NCBI GenBank assembly: GCA_019828595.1
Contig: JAHQRK010000004.1
Span: forward strand, 2,046,001 to 2,110,000
DNA length: 64,000 nucleotides
Origin: Aphanomyces cochlioides
Taxonomy: Eukaryota; Oomycota; Saprolegniomycetes; Saprolegniales; Verrucalvaceae
Reading direction: 5' to 3'
Below are positions 12,501-22,701 of the stretch, piece by piece. The translations under genes were made by a program, and so were the position numbers. Every line of letters begins with the position of its first letter. Positions within the stretch are counted from its first letter, which is position 1. Under the pieces are notes generated by a model. It was given only the letters and a program-made list of their open reading frames with translations. It was not told the origin of the DNA and did no database searches.

Positions 12501-13638
12501 TGGACGCGTATATGGCATTGCTTCTTCAGCAGCAGCAGGATCAGGAAGCCCCGCGCCAAGCAGCAAGGGGAACAAGACCGAGATGAACGGCGTTTCGCGA
12601 AGCAACGACTGCGTCATCGTGTTGTTCTCGATCATGTTGAGGATAACTTGCAAGCAGTCGGCCAAGACTGGGCTCTCAATGCCATGCCTACGACCATCCG
12701 ATAAGCTCTCAGGAACTTCACGCGCTCTACCCTTCGAGTTCGAGGTCGATGATTTGAAAAAGACGCGCAAAACCTTCCTCAAAGGCCAAGAACTGCTGCA
12801 CGTGGCGCTGTGTCATCGGCGTTTGGTTTGTCGTCATATTCAATAGGACCTACGAGTTACCAATGAATGGAAGACGAGCGCGATGGAGACGCGTACTTGC
12901 ACAGCAGTGTCTCGAATATGCTCGCGTTTGTCTTCCACGACCTCCAGAAGTAAGCGCAACCTAGCAATGATAGAAAGACATGAAAAAGCGCGCGAGTTTC
13001 GTTCTCATACCCTTGTTGACACGCTAATATATGCGTGGCAAATCCAGCAGAGTCTCCGTCTTGTACTCGCTTGATTAGCTGCACTGTAGGTCCTCGAATC
13101 CATGGGGAGGGGTCTTGCATCAAGCCGAGAATCGTGTCCAGGGCATGTGGTTCTGTGCAGAATTGTCAGGTCCTTGCGAAAATGAAGTCGTACCTTGCAG
13201 CAGAATCGTAGCATTTGCCGGATTTACCGTCACGATCGCTTGCATGAGCTCCAACATGGATTCCATGAGCTCTGTGTCGCGCGGGTCCGAGACGAGGGCG
13301 TTCAAAATGACAGGAATGATCATGCGATGTGATTCTTCAGGGATATCTGCCTCATTCCAGAGCGTCTGCAATTGTGCGACTGCGCTCTTTCTCTCGGCGA
13401 GAAGCATCGCATATTGGAAGCGTTCAATCGCGACCGCAAGATCTGCTTTGGGTACGGAACGCCGTGGTTGTGCTTTGGACGATGGAGGGGGAGTCGGTTC
13501 TCGAGCTGGAGGAGGGCGATTCCGGTCGGAATTTCGCGGTGGATCCGATGTCACATCGTTTGGTTGATCGTTTCCCTGTAGAGACTCCGCCACACTGGCT
13601 GAAGACTCTACAAATCGCTTCATGATATGAGTCATCAT
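9517..13638 (-). CDS. USO1: General vesicular transport factor p115/USO1 homologue
   Basis: A Golgi tethering factor that docks COPI/COPII vesicles with Rab1 and SNAREs. The N-terminal two thirds are an armadillo-like solenoid. It includes SAVAQLQTLWNEADIPEESH, then ALDTILGLMQDPSPWIRGPT (the conserved HVRWPG position), EVVEDKREHIRDTAVQ, FEEGFARLFQIIDLE and LADCLQVILNMIENNTMTQS, all in the order of the human protein. The C-terminal third (about 9520-10,980) is coiled coil broken by short introns. It ends with DDELLMLLG, equivalent to the family's DLLVLL motif, and an exon ending at TAG 9517-9519. The ATG at 13636-13638 gives MMTHIMKRF; the internal ATG at 13621-13623 is an alternative. Four TATCCGGATA-like motifs lie 70-160 bp upstream of the start. 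Confidence 0.85.
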
Positions 13639-13710
13639 CTTGCTTGAGCGGACCGAGATGTCGGCAATGCAATCTGTCACTAAAATTATCTTATCCAAGT
13701 ATATATCGGT

Positions 13711-13794
13711 TATCCGGATATCCAAGCACATTTATCCGGATATGCGGTCGGAATCATTTTTCTGTATCCGGATATACCACCAATTATCCGGATG
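13711..13794. promoter_or_regulatory. Cluster of four TATCCGGATA palindromes upstream of the p115 gene
   Basis: The ten-base palindrome TATCCGGATA occurs at 13711-13720, 13733-13742 and 13765-13774. A nine-of-ten copy is at 13785-13794. All four fall within 84 bp, just upstream of the minus-strand p115 start. Similar sites occur before other genes in this window. The spacing and palindromic form suggest a transcription-factor dimer site; the factor is unknown. Confidence 0.55.
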
Positions 13795-13977
13795 ACTTGA
13801 TTTTTGACATCAGTATTGTCTGTCACACGCACATGAGGATTCTCGACAGCGCCGCCCAAGCAGAGTGGAACCCTCCGTGGCTGCGCCGCTCGTGATGGGG
13901 AAAGCCCAGCAAGTATAAACAATTGGATCGACATACTTGAAACGACAAATGCGTGGTGGCTACGTCTTGCAACGAGA

Positions 13978-14810
13978 CTAGTCCCGGGTGGAAGATCGAG
14001 GGTTGGTCGGGGCCAAGATTTTGTAGCCACAGGCCAGGAGAATCTTGAGCATCTCGCGGGCCAGTTCGATGTCATACGCCTTTTCATCGCCAACGAGCAG
14101 CCAGTAGGGCACGAGGCATGGATGTGTCTTCAATGGGTTGTTGCGTTGAGGGCCGTAAACCCAGCCGGCTTCGAAGCGGCCTTTTGACCAGACTTCGTGA
14201 GTGTTTTCAGCCAGCAAGTCTTGGAGTCGACTCAGCTCGGTCGGAAGCACGATGTTTGCTGTGTTGAGAGGGCGAGGTACGTACGTCTGCTAAACTGGTC
14301 AAACGAGGCTTGAGATGGATTTTCGCACCTCTCCCACAGCGTCATATACAACAGACCAGGACGATTCCATAAACACTCGAGCCGATGTGCGAGCTGCCTG
14401 AAGGTCGCGCACGATAGTGTAGTGCAGCGAAAGAACAACCTTGATCACTTCGCTTGCAGTTTGGAAGTCAAAACTTTGTTCTGAAGGCGAAAGGGCTTTG
14501 AACGGCACTAAATTTGGATGCTGCAATTTGGAATCATCCAGCGTAGGTCCCCATGTCCATCCCTTCTTGATTCGTTCCATAGCCCATACATCATGGCAAT
14601 GCTCTGCCATGAGTTCTTCCAACGCGGCAATTTCTGTGCTTAACTACTCAGTTCTGTGTCAATGAATTCTGTCGAATTTAGAGTTTCACGTCGACGTACC
14701 TCGATGCCGCTAGTGTCGATAGGCTTGGGGACATAATTTTGAATTGCATACAGCGCGCGGGGCTCATCGCGTGTCGGCACTTCGCGATTTGCCTCCATCA
14801 CGTCGGTCAT
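13978..14810 (-). CDS. Small protein with two RyR (ryanodine receptor) repeat domains
   Basis: Two copies of the RyR domain are visible. The first reads ELMAEHCHDVWAMERIKKG, GWTWGP and HPNLVPF with an SFDFQTASEVIKVVL tail (about 14,410-14,610). The second reads LLAENTHEVWSKGRFEAG, GWVYGP, HPCLVPYWLL and YDIELAREMLKILLACGY (about 14,000-14,220). In ryanodine receptors this module occurs in the cytosolic shell of the calcium channel, but no channel part is present here. The ATG at 14808-14810 starts an exon (MTDVMEANREV) that joins the first domain through an intron near 14,645-14,698. Coding-like sequence continues upstream to about 15,060 behind a poly-T acceptor, so a longer or truncated 5' end is possible. 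Its function is unknown; ligand-binding is the usual guess for isolated RyR modules. Confidence 0.7.
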
Positions 14811-15270
14811 TCCGGTGCGATTGTCGACAGCGGCGATTGTCGTGGATTGGACAAAATCGAAAATCTAAAAAAAATTGGCGCGACAGTTGACTCGATCAAG
14901 TGCGCCACCTGGTTGAGAACTTCTCTGTGAGATCAAGTATGGCCAGGATATCCACATCTGGGAGAATTTTGGCGTCTTATCTGTCCACCTTCAAGCAACG
15001 GGACTCAGTCCAGCGGCCAACCACGGTCTGGTCTCTGGAATCGGAGTTTCTCTGCTCGAATGAGTGGACAGTTGCTCGTTCTATTGGTCCAAAGCGTCAA
15101 TATTATTTAAATATATTTATTGTTGCCCACAATAATTTATTTGTAAAATATTGGATGAAAGTATAAATATATTGTTGGAATTAACTGCGTTTCACTATTG
15201 TGCTTTGCAATGATTTTGTCACTCGAATTAGCACTGTAAATCAATGTTACAGATAGAATAATAATGGGCC
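14811..15270. other. Spacer with possible 5' exon remnants, then AT-rich DNA
   Basis: Coding-like minus-strand pieces extend to about 15,060 (for example DVDILAILDLTEKFSTR near 14,930) and may be 5' exons or remnants of the RyR gene. From 15,100 to 15,240 the DNA is very AT-rich and contains AATATATT-type words and AATATATTG. No gene start was recognised. Confidence 0.3.
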
Positions 15271-15869
15271 TTGGTTACGCAATTCAATGGCGGTTTGAAC
15301 GTTACACGAGGCCGGAATGAATGGAACATAGCACACAGTGGGGTGACTGTTCGTGATTTCACCATTGCAGCACGAATCATGTCCGTACCAATGCAGCGCT
15401 ACATTACTGTTTCTTTCAACGTGAAAATTGGCAAACCTCAGGGAAACAGCAGAACGTACGCCGAGCCAGCTACTACGTTTACATTCGACACGACGGAAGA
15501 CTCATTTGGCGGACTGCGATTCAAAGTAACAGAGCGACTGGCACAAGTCACTGCTCGATACAACGAAAGTCATGCAACAACGAAAGACTCAATGCTTCTA
15601 TTCGACAACTCAATCACATTGACAACGAAATGGAAACTATTGAGCAAGAACGTGAGTCTAGAGCTCGTGAGTCCGAGCAATTGTACCGTGAAATTCGCTT
15701 CATGATCAACGGCGATTCTGTGAAAATGGTTGTGAATATTGCTGACTTGAGATCTGCATTGGGGTTACCTCAGTTCGATTTGTATGCACCCTTCAGAGCT
15801 CCTGTGCCCTTCCAAGATCCCGTTAATATGCAAGATGAAGATCATGCAGATGAATCAAACGAGACGTAA
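15271..15869 (+). pseudogene. Unknown ORF with a frame break
   Basis: No family was recognised. The first frame runs from about 15,271 to 15,620 (TVRDFTIAARIMSVPMQRYI and later FKVTERLAQVTARYNES). A second frame from about 15,600 to 15,866 continues the same coiled-coil-like character (NEMETIEQERESRAR, then a proline-rich acidic end). The shift falls near 15,590-15,630 without a convincing intron. There is no in-frame ATG at the 5' end, only an internal one. Its closeness to the Tc1 transposase, 3' end to 3' end, suggests it may belong to the same mobile element, but no terminal repeats were found to prove this. Confidence 0.35.
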
Positions 15870-15926
15870 GAAGCATTAGAAATTATAATGAAGCATTCGA
15901 TAATTGAAATTCATTTCTAGATAAGT

Positions 15927-16855
15927 CTAGACTGAACCCGTGTCCATCGCAAATTTTGTTGGGTCTAAACCATCAGACTCGTATCCACAATGCCGGTAGA
16001 GATTGATACCCATATCGCTTGGACCTATTGACTCTGTACATCGTTTCAAGGCAACTTCCAAAGTCCGCTTGACGTCAATGCGGAAAGCCAAGGGATAGTT
16101 CAGAATCCATTTTTTCAATTGTGAAAACGCAACTTCAATCGGGTTTAATTGGGGGGAGTAGGGTGGAAGGAAGAACAAAAGAGCACCTCTTGAGTGTACA
16201 GCGATTTCCAATTCACGATACATATGGATCTTTGCGTTATCCAGAATCAGTATGGATCTTGGCAAAGGCCAGGGGTTGAGGTATGGGATTATTCTTTCAC
16301 ACATGACTTCATGAAACTTTGCTCGATCAAATGTACCTTCCGTGCAATCCCATCCAAAAAAACCTGTACAATCAAACGCAGCGAGCACTGATACTCTCTC
16401 GCCCCTATTGAATGGTAGTGATACAATTGCAGGTGTATTTCGCCTTGACCAAGCATACTTTCTGAGAGCGTCACGACCATCTTTCGAAGTCTCGTCTACA
16501 AACACCAATTGAGTGGGATGGCTGTAAAATGGTTGCAATCGATGGTGGTACATTCTATTTCGCGGTCGCTACTTTCTCGAGCGCGCTTTTCGAGCACCTT
16601 TCTACTGAGGTTGAGATCAAACTTTAACGCCCGGCATATTGTCGACGTGCTGATATTCTTCAGAGTTGGGAATCTAATCTCAAGCTCTGCTTGGAGTTCC
16701 TCGATGTAAAAGCAAGGGTGATCAACAGAGTATTCATTGACAAATGCCAGTACATCGGCGTCCCAGTTGGATCCACGGCGTGTTGGCTCTTTGATACCAA
16801 CGTGACCAACCCGCTTGAACTGAAGGTTCCATCGTAGTATTGATCGTTGGGACAT
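15927..16855 (-). pseudogene. Tc1/mariner transposase (DD34E), broken by a frame change
   Basis: A cut-and-paste DNA transposase. The N-terminal part (16,496-16,855) has the helix-turn-helix stretch SILRWNLQFKRVG, then LQAELEIRFPTLKNIST. The catalytic part (15,927-16,553) contains LVFVDETSKDG, SILILDNAKIH and PPYSPQLNPIE. Exactly 34 residues separate the second aspartate from the glutamate, as in Tc1 elements. The two parts lie in different frames and overlap around 16,540-16,555, where the N-terminal frame would otherwise run to a premature stop. No plausible intron fits, so this copy is probably inactive. Terminal inverted repeats were not identified. Confidence 0.75.
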
Positions 16856-17709
16856 TCAAAGCAAGATATGAATGTCAGCTACCGATAAGCCATACACATA
16901 TCTCAGTACAATTGAACGCCATCGCATGTCGACACTGTGCGTCATGTCAAGACAAATCGATCGAAAGTGCCATTGAGAACTCATCGTCGAGGCATATAAA
17001 TAGACGAAACTCCATCGATTTGCTTGTTTATTCATGCAAAAACGACTTTATTCTTGTATTCAAGATGTGTGAATAATACGAACTGATAGAACAGCCCATA
17101 AAGTCATGGTTTTGATCTTTAGAGGACTGGTAATTCAAGGGGATACCCTTGTAAATCAATCGTTACAGACCATCAACTACGACCTTTTAAGCGACGATTA
17201 GCCAAAATCTTTGCAAAGCACAATAAATGAAGGTTTTGATGCAATATTTCATGGAAATCCATGGAAGTGTCACTATGGACTGCGTCTGCGGGAAGAGGAA
17301 CGACAAGGACACCTGTAAGATCCAAGGCAGTTCCGCAATCCAGTCAAGGTCACGTGCTCTTGCTTGGCCTATGACTTACCGTCAAATCTTATGATGATCG
17401 AGTCGACTGATTGTTGATCTCATGTGTGAAGCATTGGGCAATAGTAAAATTCGCTCTTGGGAGCGCGGGTAGTCTTTGCAGTGCCGTTGAGTTCATTTGA
17501 GAGTACACAGCCAACAGAGTGCTTGGCCTCTGGCAATTTGACCGCCCAGTTGCATGCTAGATCATTGCGCTCAGTGCCACTTGTACAGAGGAGTTTCAAG
17601 GTATTGCAAACAATTATTGTATTGATATCAATATATTGTTCAATATATGTTTGTGAACAATATATTGCAATCTCAATTCAGTCCATTGGCTTGCAGTTGA
17701 AGCATCTTG
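16856..17709. promoter_or_regulatory. Spacer upstream of DIM1 with a palindromic CAATATATTG block
   Basis: No gene was recognised between the Tc1 remnant and the dimethylase. At about 17,622-17,672 lies an AT-rich block with CAATATATTG, CAATATATG and CAATATATTG in alternating orientation, 40-90 bp before the DIM1 start. It matches the CAATATATT pairs seen before the SWI3 gene. The rest (16,860-17,600) shows no feature that could be supported. Confidence 0.4.
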
Positions 17710-18905
17710 ATGTGGTCGAGAGCTTTGGTGCGCCATAAAGTGCTTGGCTCTGCGGCTTCGTTTGCGACAACATCGACAGTTCGCGTGGCCAAGACGCCCG
17801 ATCTGAAGCGATCCTTGGGCCAGCACTTGCTCGTCAATACGTCCATTCTTGAATCGATCGTCGAGGCGTCGGATCTCCAGCCGAGCGATCATGTCTTGGA
17901 AGTTGGTCCTGGGACTGGAAATCTTACGCTCTTGCTCTTGAACCACGTCAAGAAAGTCACATGCGTACGTCTAGGCGAGAATGACAGAAAGTATTAACGT
18001 GGATGGATGACCAGGTCGAGTACGATCATCGCATGATCAACCAAATCCACGAAAGATTTGAGCGCGAGATTCAAGCAGACCGATTGGAAGTCATCCATGG
18101 CGACTTTGCCAAGTTGTCCATGAACTCGCTGCCTCGATTTGACATGTGTGTTGCGAATATTCCGTACAATATCTCGTCGCCTGTCGTCGCGCAGCTCTTG
18201 GGGAACACGCATCCTTCGTTTCGAGGAGCGGTGCTCATGGTGCAAGAAGAATTTGCACTCCGACTCATGGCTACGTACGTCGTGCTTGTTTCTGTGGCCG
18301 AATGAATACGTGCATGGTGTAGGGCTGGCGACAAGAACTACAGTCGATTGTCCGTGAACACGTCGTTCCAAGCCAACGTTACGTCGGTGGTCAAAGTTCC
18401 GCGAAAGAACTTTGTCCCGCCACCCAAAGGTTGACTACAGCAGCATTGCCATGTCACCTCCTCACACGACCAACGTAGTGGATTCCCGAGTGATCAAGAT
18501 TGAGACCCACAAGACACAGCCTCCGGTGGAGGAGCTAGCTGTACGTCTTCCTCATTGACCTCCATGAACCCGTCGAGTAGAAGCTCGACACGCTGTTGCG
18601 CATTGCATTCCAGCGAAAGAACAAGACGCTCCGGTCGCAATTGACGTCCAAGTTTGCCGCGCCATTCCTACGCACATCTCTCGATCCAGAAGCGACGAAA
18701 GAGATCATCTTGGCGACATTGACCAAGCTCAACATGCTTGATGCACGCGCTGTCAAGTTGACCGGCTCGGATTTCATCCTGTACATCTCCATGGTCGTCA
18801 AATCCACCACATTCGCTCTTTCGTAGGTTGATGCAAGCGTTGGAGGAAGCTGGCATCGCATTCGTCCCGAGTACATTTGGAGCGTTCGACAAGGACGAAG
18901 AGTGA
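17710..18905 (+). CDS. DIM1: rRNA adenine dimethyltransferase, DIM1 type
   Basis: Dimethylates two adjacent adenines in the 3' hairpin of small-subunit rRNA and is needed for subunit maturation. Exon 1 (from ATG 17,710) carries LGQHLLVNTSILESIV, then the SAM motif VLEVGPGTGNLT. Later exons carry GDFAKLSMNSLPRFD and the catalytic NIPYNISSPVVAQLL. They also show AVLMVQEEFALRLMA, SRLSVNTSFQANV and NFVPPPK, a series matching human DIMT1 in order. The C-terminal FQRKNKTLRSQL is the DIM1-specific insert, which favours DIM1 over bacterial KsgA or mitochondrial TFB1M. The N-terminus (MWSRALVRHKVLGSAA) is arginine-rich and could be an organelle presequence, as in plant mitochondrial DIM1 paralogues; this is inference. 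Stop TGA 18903-18905. Confidence 0.87.
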
Positions 18906-18942
18906 AGCAAGCAATGTCTCCATGTATGTGCATCAAGTCTGT

Positions 18943-19725
18943 TCAACTCCATATCGTCCCGACGGCGCTTTCGAGGATAGCCTGCGCCAACGATTGAATG
19001 TCCTACAGATAGAAATCATGGCTAGATGGAGCTGGTGAAGTAATCCAACCTCGTCTGGAATGTCGTCTTGAAGCCGTCGCAGCAAGTCCAAGCCGTCGTG
19101 TTTGACCAACGCCTTGCACAAGATCGACGCCTTGTTCATATCGCGCGTTCCTGGCGCTTTGAAGTACACGAGACAGTCGTGCATTCTCTGCAACGGATCG
19201 CGCATAGCGTCAATGTTTCTCGAGTCAAAGTACGCTACGAGCACAATCATTGAGCAGCGGGAAGTCGAGCGCATAGACCTGCGAGTTGTTTCAATTCGAT
19301 CGACCAGTCGGACGACCATACTGGCGCTGGATGCGCTCGATCACGGCATCTTTGTGATGCATCTAGATGGCGAGGAACAAAGTTAGCTTGCCGGCGGTTC
19401 AAATGTACTTCGATTGCGAAGACCGCGGTTGGCAGCTTGGATTTCACGTTCAATATCACGCATGGCCGCTCGTTCGTTGCTTGGCTCTTCATGGAGGGTC
19501 TTGTCGTCTTCCTCCTTGTCGTCCCTGTGTAAGGATTTCAGTCAGATGACAAGTTGAAGAGAGCGAGTACATGTAAGTGACGCTCATGGTCTTGTACGGC
19601 GCAATTCCAGTCGGGAACCGTGGCTCAATGACAACGTACGCAAAGAAGAGAGTCAGGAGAAGCATCGCGCCGAACGAGAAGAGCACGACGTCATGCGGCG
19701 AGTACGATGTCAAGAAGTCCTCCAT
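18943..19725 (-). CDS. Unknown single-pass membrane protein
   Basis: Family not recognised. Exon 1 from ATG 19,725 encodes MEDFLTSYSPHDVVLFSF followed by one strong membrane helix (LLLTLFFAYVV), so the protein is probably membrane-anchored at its N-terminus. A later exon is charged and helical (AMRDIEREIQAANRGLRNR). The long third block (about 18,990-19,250) is soluble-looking: DSRNIDAMRDPLQRMHDCL and LVKHDGLDLLRRLQDDIPDE. After a 47-nt intron it ends DIQSLAQAILESAVGTIWS at TGA 18943-18945. The frame between about 19,250 and 19,380 is not fully resolved. The 3' end faces the DIM1 stop across 37 bp. Confidence 0.5.
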
Positions 19726-19791
19726 GCTGATCTCGACACTTGGCGTCTGCGAACAGTCGCAACGAAACTGACACGTCGCTCTCGATTAACG

Positions 19792-22501
19792 TTATGCGTT
19801 CTGTCTTTCTAGCAGCTCTTCCACCTACATGCAAGATGACACCGTGGTTGCATCGAGACGACGTCTAAACCTGCTCGGGAACGCGCGCGAGGACTTTGTC
19901 GAGCGTCTCCATGCGCTTCAAGACTTCTCGCATCGTTGTCTTCATCGCGTGGATTGAGTAGAGCATGTACAGACACACGAGCACTGTAAAGACCCACAGC
20001 GACTGCTGAAGAATCGAATGGAGAGGGGAAGACGACGCTGCTGCTGCTGTCGGCAATGGAGCGCTGGTTGCTCTCGGTTGTGCCACTGCAGTGGGGACTT
20101 CTTGTTTGGCCATCAAGTCGTCGATGGAATCGCTCTAGGAGCAAGTCAACACAGAGCTAGAGGTGCCAAGACCCACCGGGAACTTCTTGGCCTCCCCGAC
20201 TTGCTTTGGCGGCGTCGCAGTCGGACTGTGCAAACGAAGTTGTGCCATGGCTTGGTTCGCCCTAACGAGGAAGAAAGCGCATGACGTTCATGGACATGGT
20301 CGAGAAGAGCGCACCAGATCTCAAACGCATCCTTGGTCTCGGAGATCGTCGACGAGTTGATTTGATTGTTGAACCACGTCGACTTGATGAAGTGGACGAG
20401 AATGCCGACCTGTCCACGTCGTGAGAATCGATCAACGGCATATTCTTGCCTCGGCGTGGCAGAATTTACGGCCGTCGCGGGTAAAGACCCATCGCGTCTC
20501 GATTTCAAAGTAGTCGGCGTATGGAATCTTCTTCATGCGGAGTGTTTCCGCGACGATTAAGCGTGTCCAGCTCTTCTCGTCACCTTTCCACCATGTTAGT
20601 CGACCGTTCCTGAGGTTCTGAAACGTACCGTCGGCGCTGGTCGTGGTCTCATGGCGGCAGACTTGATGTCTCGTGCATTCTGCGAACGGCGGCAATCCTG
20701 GGAATGTCACTTTCGGCGGATGCTTGGATTCCACTTTGCGATATCGCGCAAAGGTGTCCTTGGACACACACAGCTTGGACATGGCGTCTCGTGGACAGTT
20801 CTCAATGGGTTGCCAATCTAATGCGCCGTTCATCACGAGGAGATGCATATCGGTACCTCCGATCGAGATGTCCTTGTCGTTGGTAGATTCCATGTACTTG
20901 CGGTAGAACGCTCGGCCTTTCGTGTCTGAGAGCAGCACGTCAAAGAGCGTCTGGACATCGCTTTGCATTTCACAGTCGAGGATCTTCGTCATCTTGGCTA
21001 CACAGACAACACACAGACATCAGTAACTACTTCCGGCAGCAGTGACAGACGTAGGGTTTCGTCGGGCGGGAGCGGGACGAAATCGTCGTCTTCTTTGAGA
21101 ATGCTAAGTCTTCGTGAGACTTGAACGCCGTGGTGTTGACGAGTTACCTGTTGCGCCGAGCCAAGTTGAGGTACGATTGGCGGCGCTGAGAGGCCATTTC
21201 CTTGAGAACTTCCGGCGTGTGCTCATTCTCTACTTGAAACTTTAGCGACATGGTTGACATGTTGAACCTTTGAACTGCCGATGGGCACTCATGAGTTGAT
21301 CCAAGCGCACATACGCCATGTCGCTACACCCCAGAGAGATCAAGACAAGACGAAACCATGGTGAAGGAGTACCGATGGCCATTGAATTCTGCAAAGAACC
21401 ACGCCTTGTCCTTGCATTTGAGCTGGAGTGCATTGATAAAGTAAAACTCAGGCTTGACGACGGCGACAATGTCGTCCAACGGAATACAAATCGGATCGAG
21501 CGACGACTTGTACGCCTACAACCATGATCAATTCATGTAGAGACAAGCAGAGGCGCCCACAAAGAAGCAGACGTGACCGCGGGTGAAGTACATGTGGCCG
21601 TAGTACGGCACGCATTCTGGAAAGTAGCAGCAGCTAAAGATCACGACGGGCGTCTATCCATCGCTTGAAGTCAGAGCAAGACAAAAGCTCGTACGTTGGA
21701 GTCGTCAAGGTCATACTTGGCGAGGAACTCATCTTCGTGCATGGGAGGCAATCCATTCCACGTGCATTGGGACGTTCCTGTCTGCGATTGAAACTCTCGG
21801 ATGCGCAAGAAACACGAGTCGCACACACGAAAGTCGCCTTTGGAAACCTACCACGTCATGAATACTCTCTTGAGCATTGTCAATGTTGTCCGTACCAAGG
21901 ACTCGTATGGAATGACGCTCATCTTGGACGAGCAGGCTTGGCAAAACGTGCCTCCACAGTTGCGACAATGGTGGCGTGGTTTACTCAAGAGCGTGCCGAC
22001 CTCGACTACAATCATACATTTCCATCAAGCTCGACGGTCACGCATCTTACTCTTGCAGTTTTCACATAGATTTAAATTGGCAAATGCAGGGGGAGCGAGT
22101 GGGGGATTCACAAAGACGCTCATGGAGGTCCTACAGATCTCATAGCATCCAGACTCAAGATCATCGACGTACATCGGAGGTTCACCCATAGCTGGAACGC
22201 TCACTGATTTCTCCAAGTCATTGCCGCGTGGCGTACCAGGCGCGAGCTTTTGAAACGCAGCCATGATTGCGTCCGGTAGATTCGACGTCGAGTTTGGGCT
22301 CTTCAACGTTGGCATGGTCGGGGACGCCAAACTTCGTGGTCCAATGCTTGGCGACGACAGCGAGCGCGCGAGACGCGATCGAGGACTTAAACTGCGCTCG
22401 TCGTCGTCGTCTTCGCTGTCCAACGGGTCGACATACACCCCGTTCGTCATTTGGAACGCCAAGGGTTCTTGGCCCAACATGTCACTCTGGTCAACTTGCA
22501 T
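19792..22501 (-). CDS. FYVE-GRAM-VASt protein with C-terminal membrane anchor (Lam/ASTER-like lipid transfer)
   Basis: The ATG at 22,501 opens a serine-rich N-terminus. A FYVE-type zinc finger is split over exons: CENCKSKM, then KPRHHCRNCGGTFCQACSSK and VCDSCFLRIREF (about 21,830-22,060). It would target phosphatidylinositol-3-phosphate membranes. A GRAM domain follows: HMYFTRGHVCFF, PICIPLDDIVAVVKPEF and KAWFFAEFNGHRYSF (about 21,360-21,650). The next region is a VASt/ASTER domain, MTKILDCEMQSDVQTLFDV and LTWWKGDEKSWTRLIVAETL (20,250-20,992). One helix, SLWVFTVLVCLYMLYSI, lies near the C-terminus. GRAM-VASt-TM is the layout of Lam/GRAMD1 sterol-transfer proteins at membrane contact sites; the FYVE finger is an addition typical of oomycetes. 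The last short exon ends EELLERQNA at TAA 19792-19794. Confidence 0.8.
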
Positions 22502-22701
22502 CCAAGATGTTTAAAAGGGTGATGATGACATCTTTGAAAAAACTTCCGAGGAAAAAATACACGTAAAAATAGCGGACGCAGCGAAATTTTAATTAAAAAT
22601 AATGCAAGTATACAAAAAGCAAGATATTTTAGTGTCGTGACATACAACAGTAATCACGATGTTTGTCAAAAATTGTGATCCGACATGGATGCGCGCATTT
22701 T

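Noticed and set aside
17457..17738. 93-residue plus-strand ORF ahead of DIM1
   Set aside because: Its 3' half runs through the AT palindrome block and into the DIM1 start in another frame; no domain was seen.
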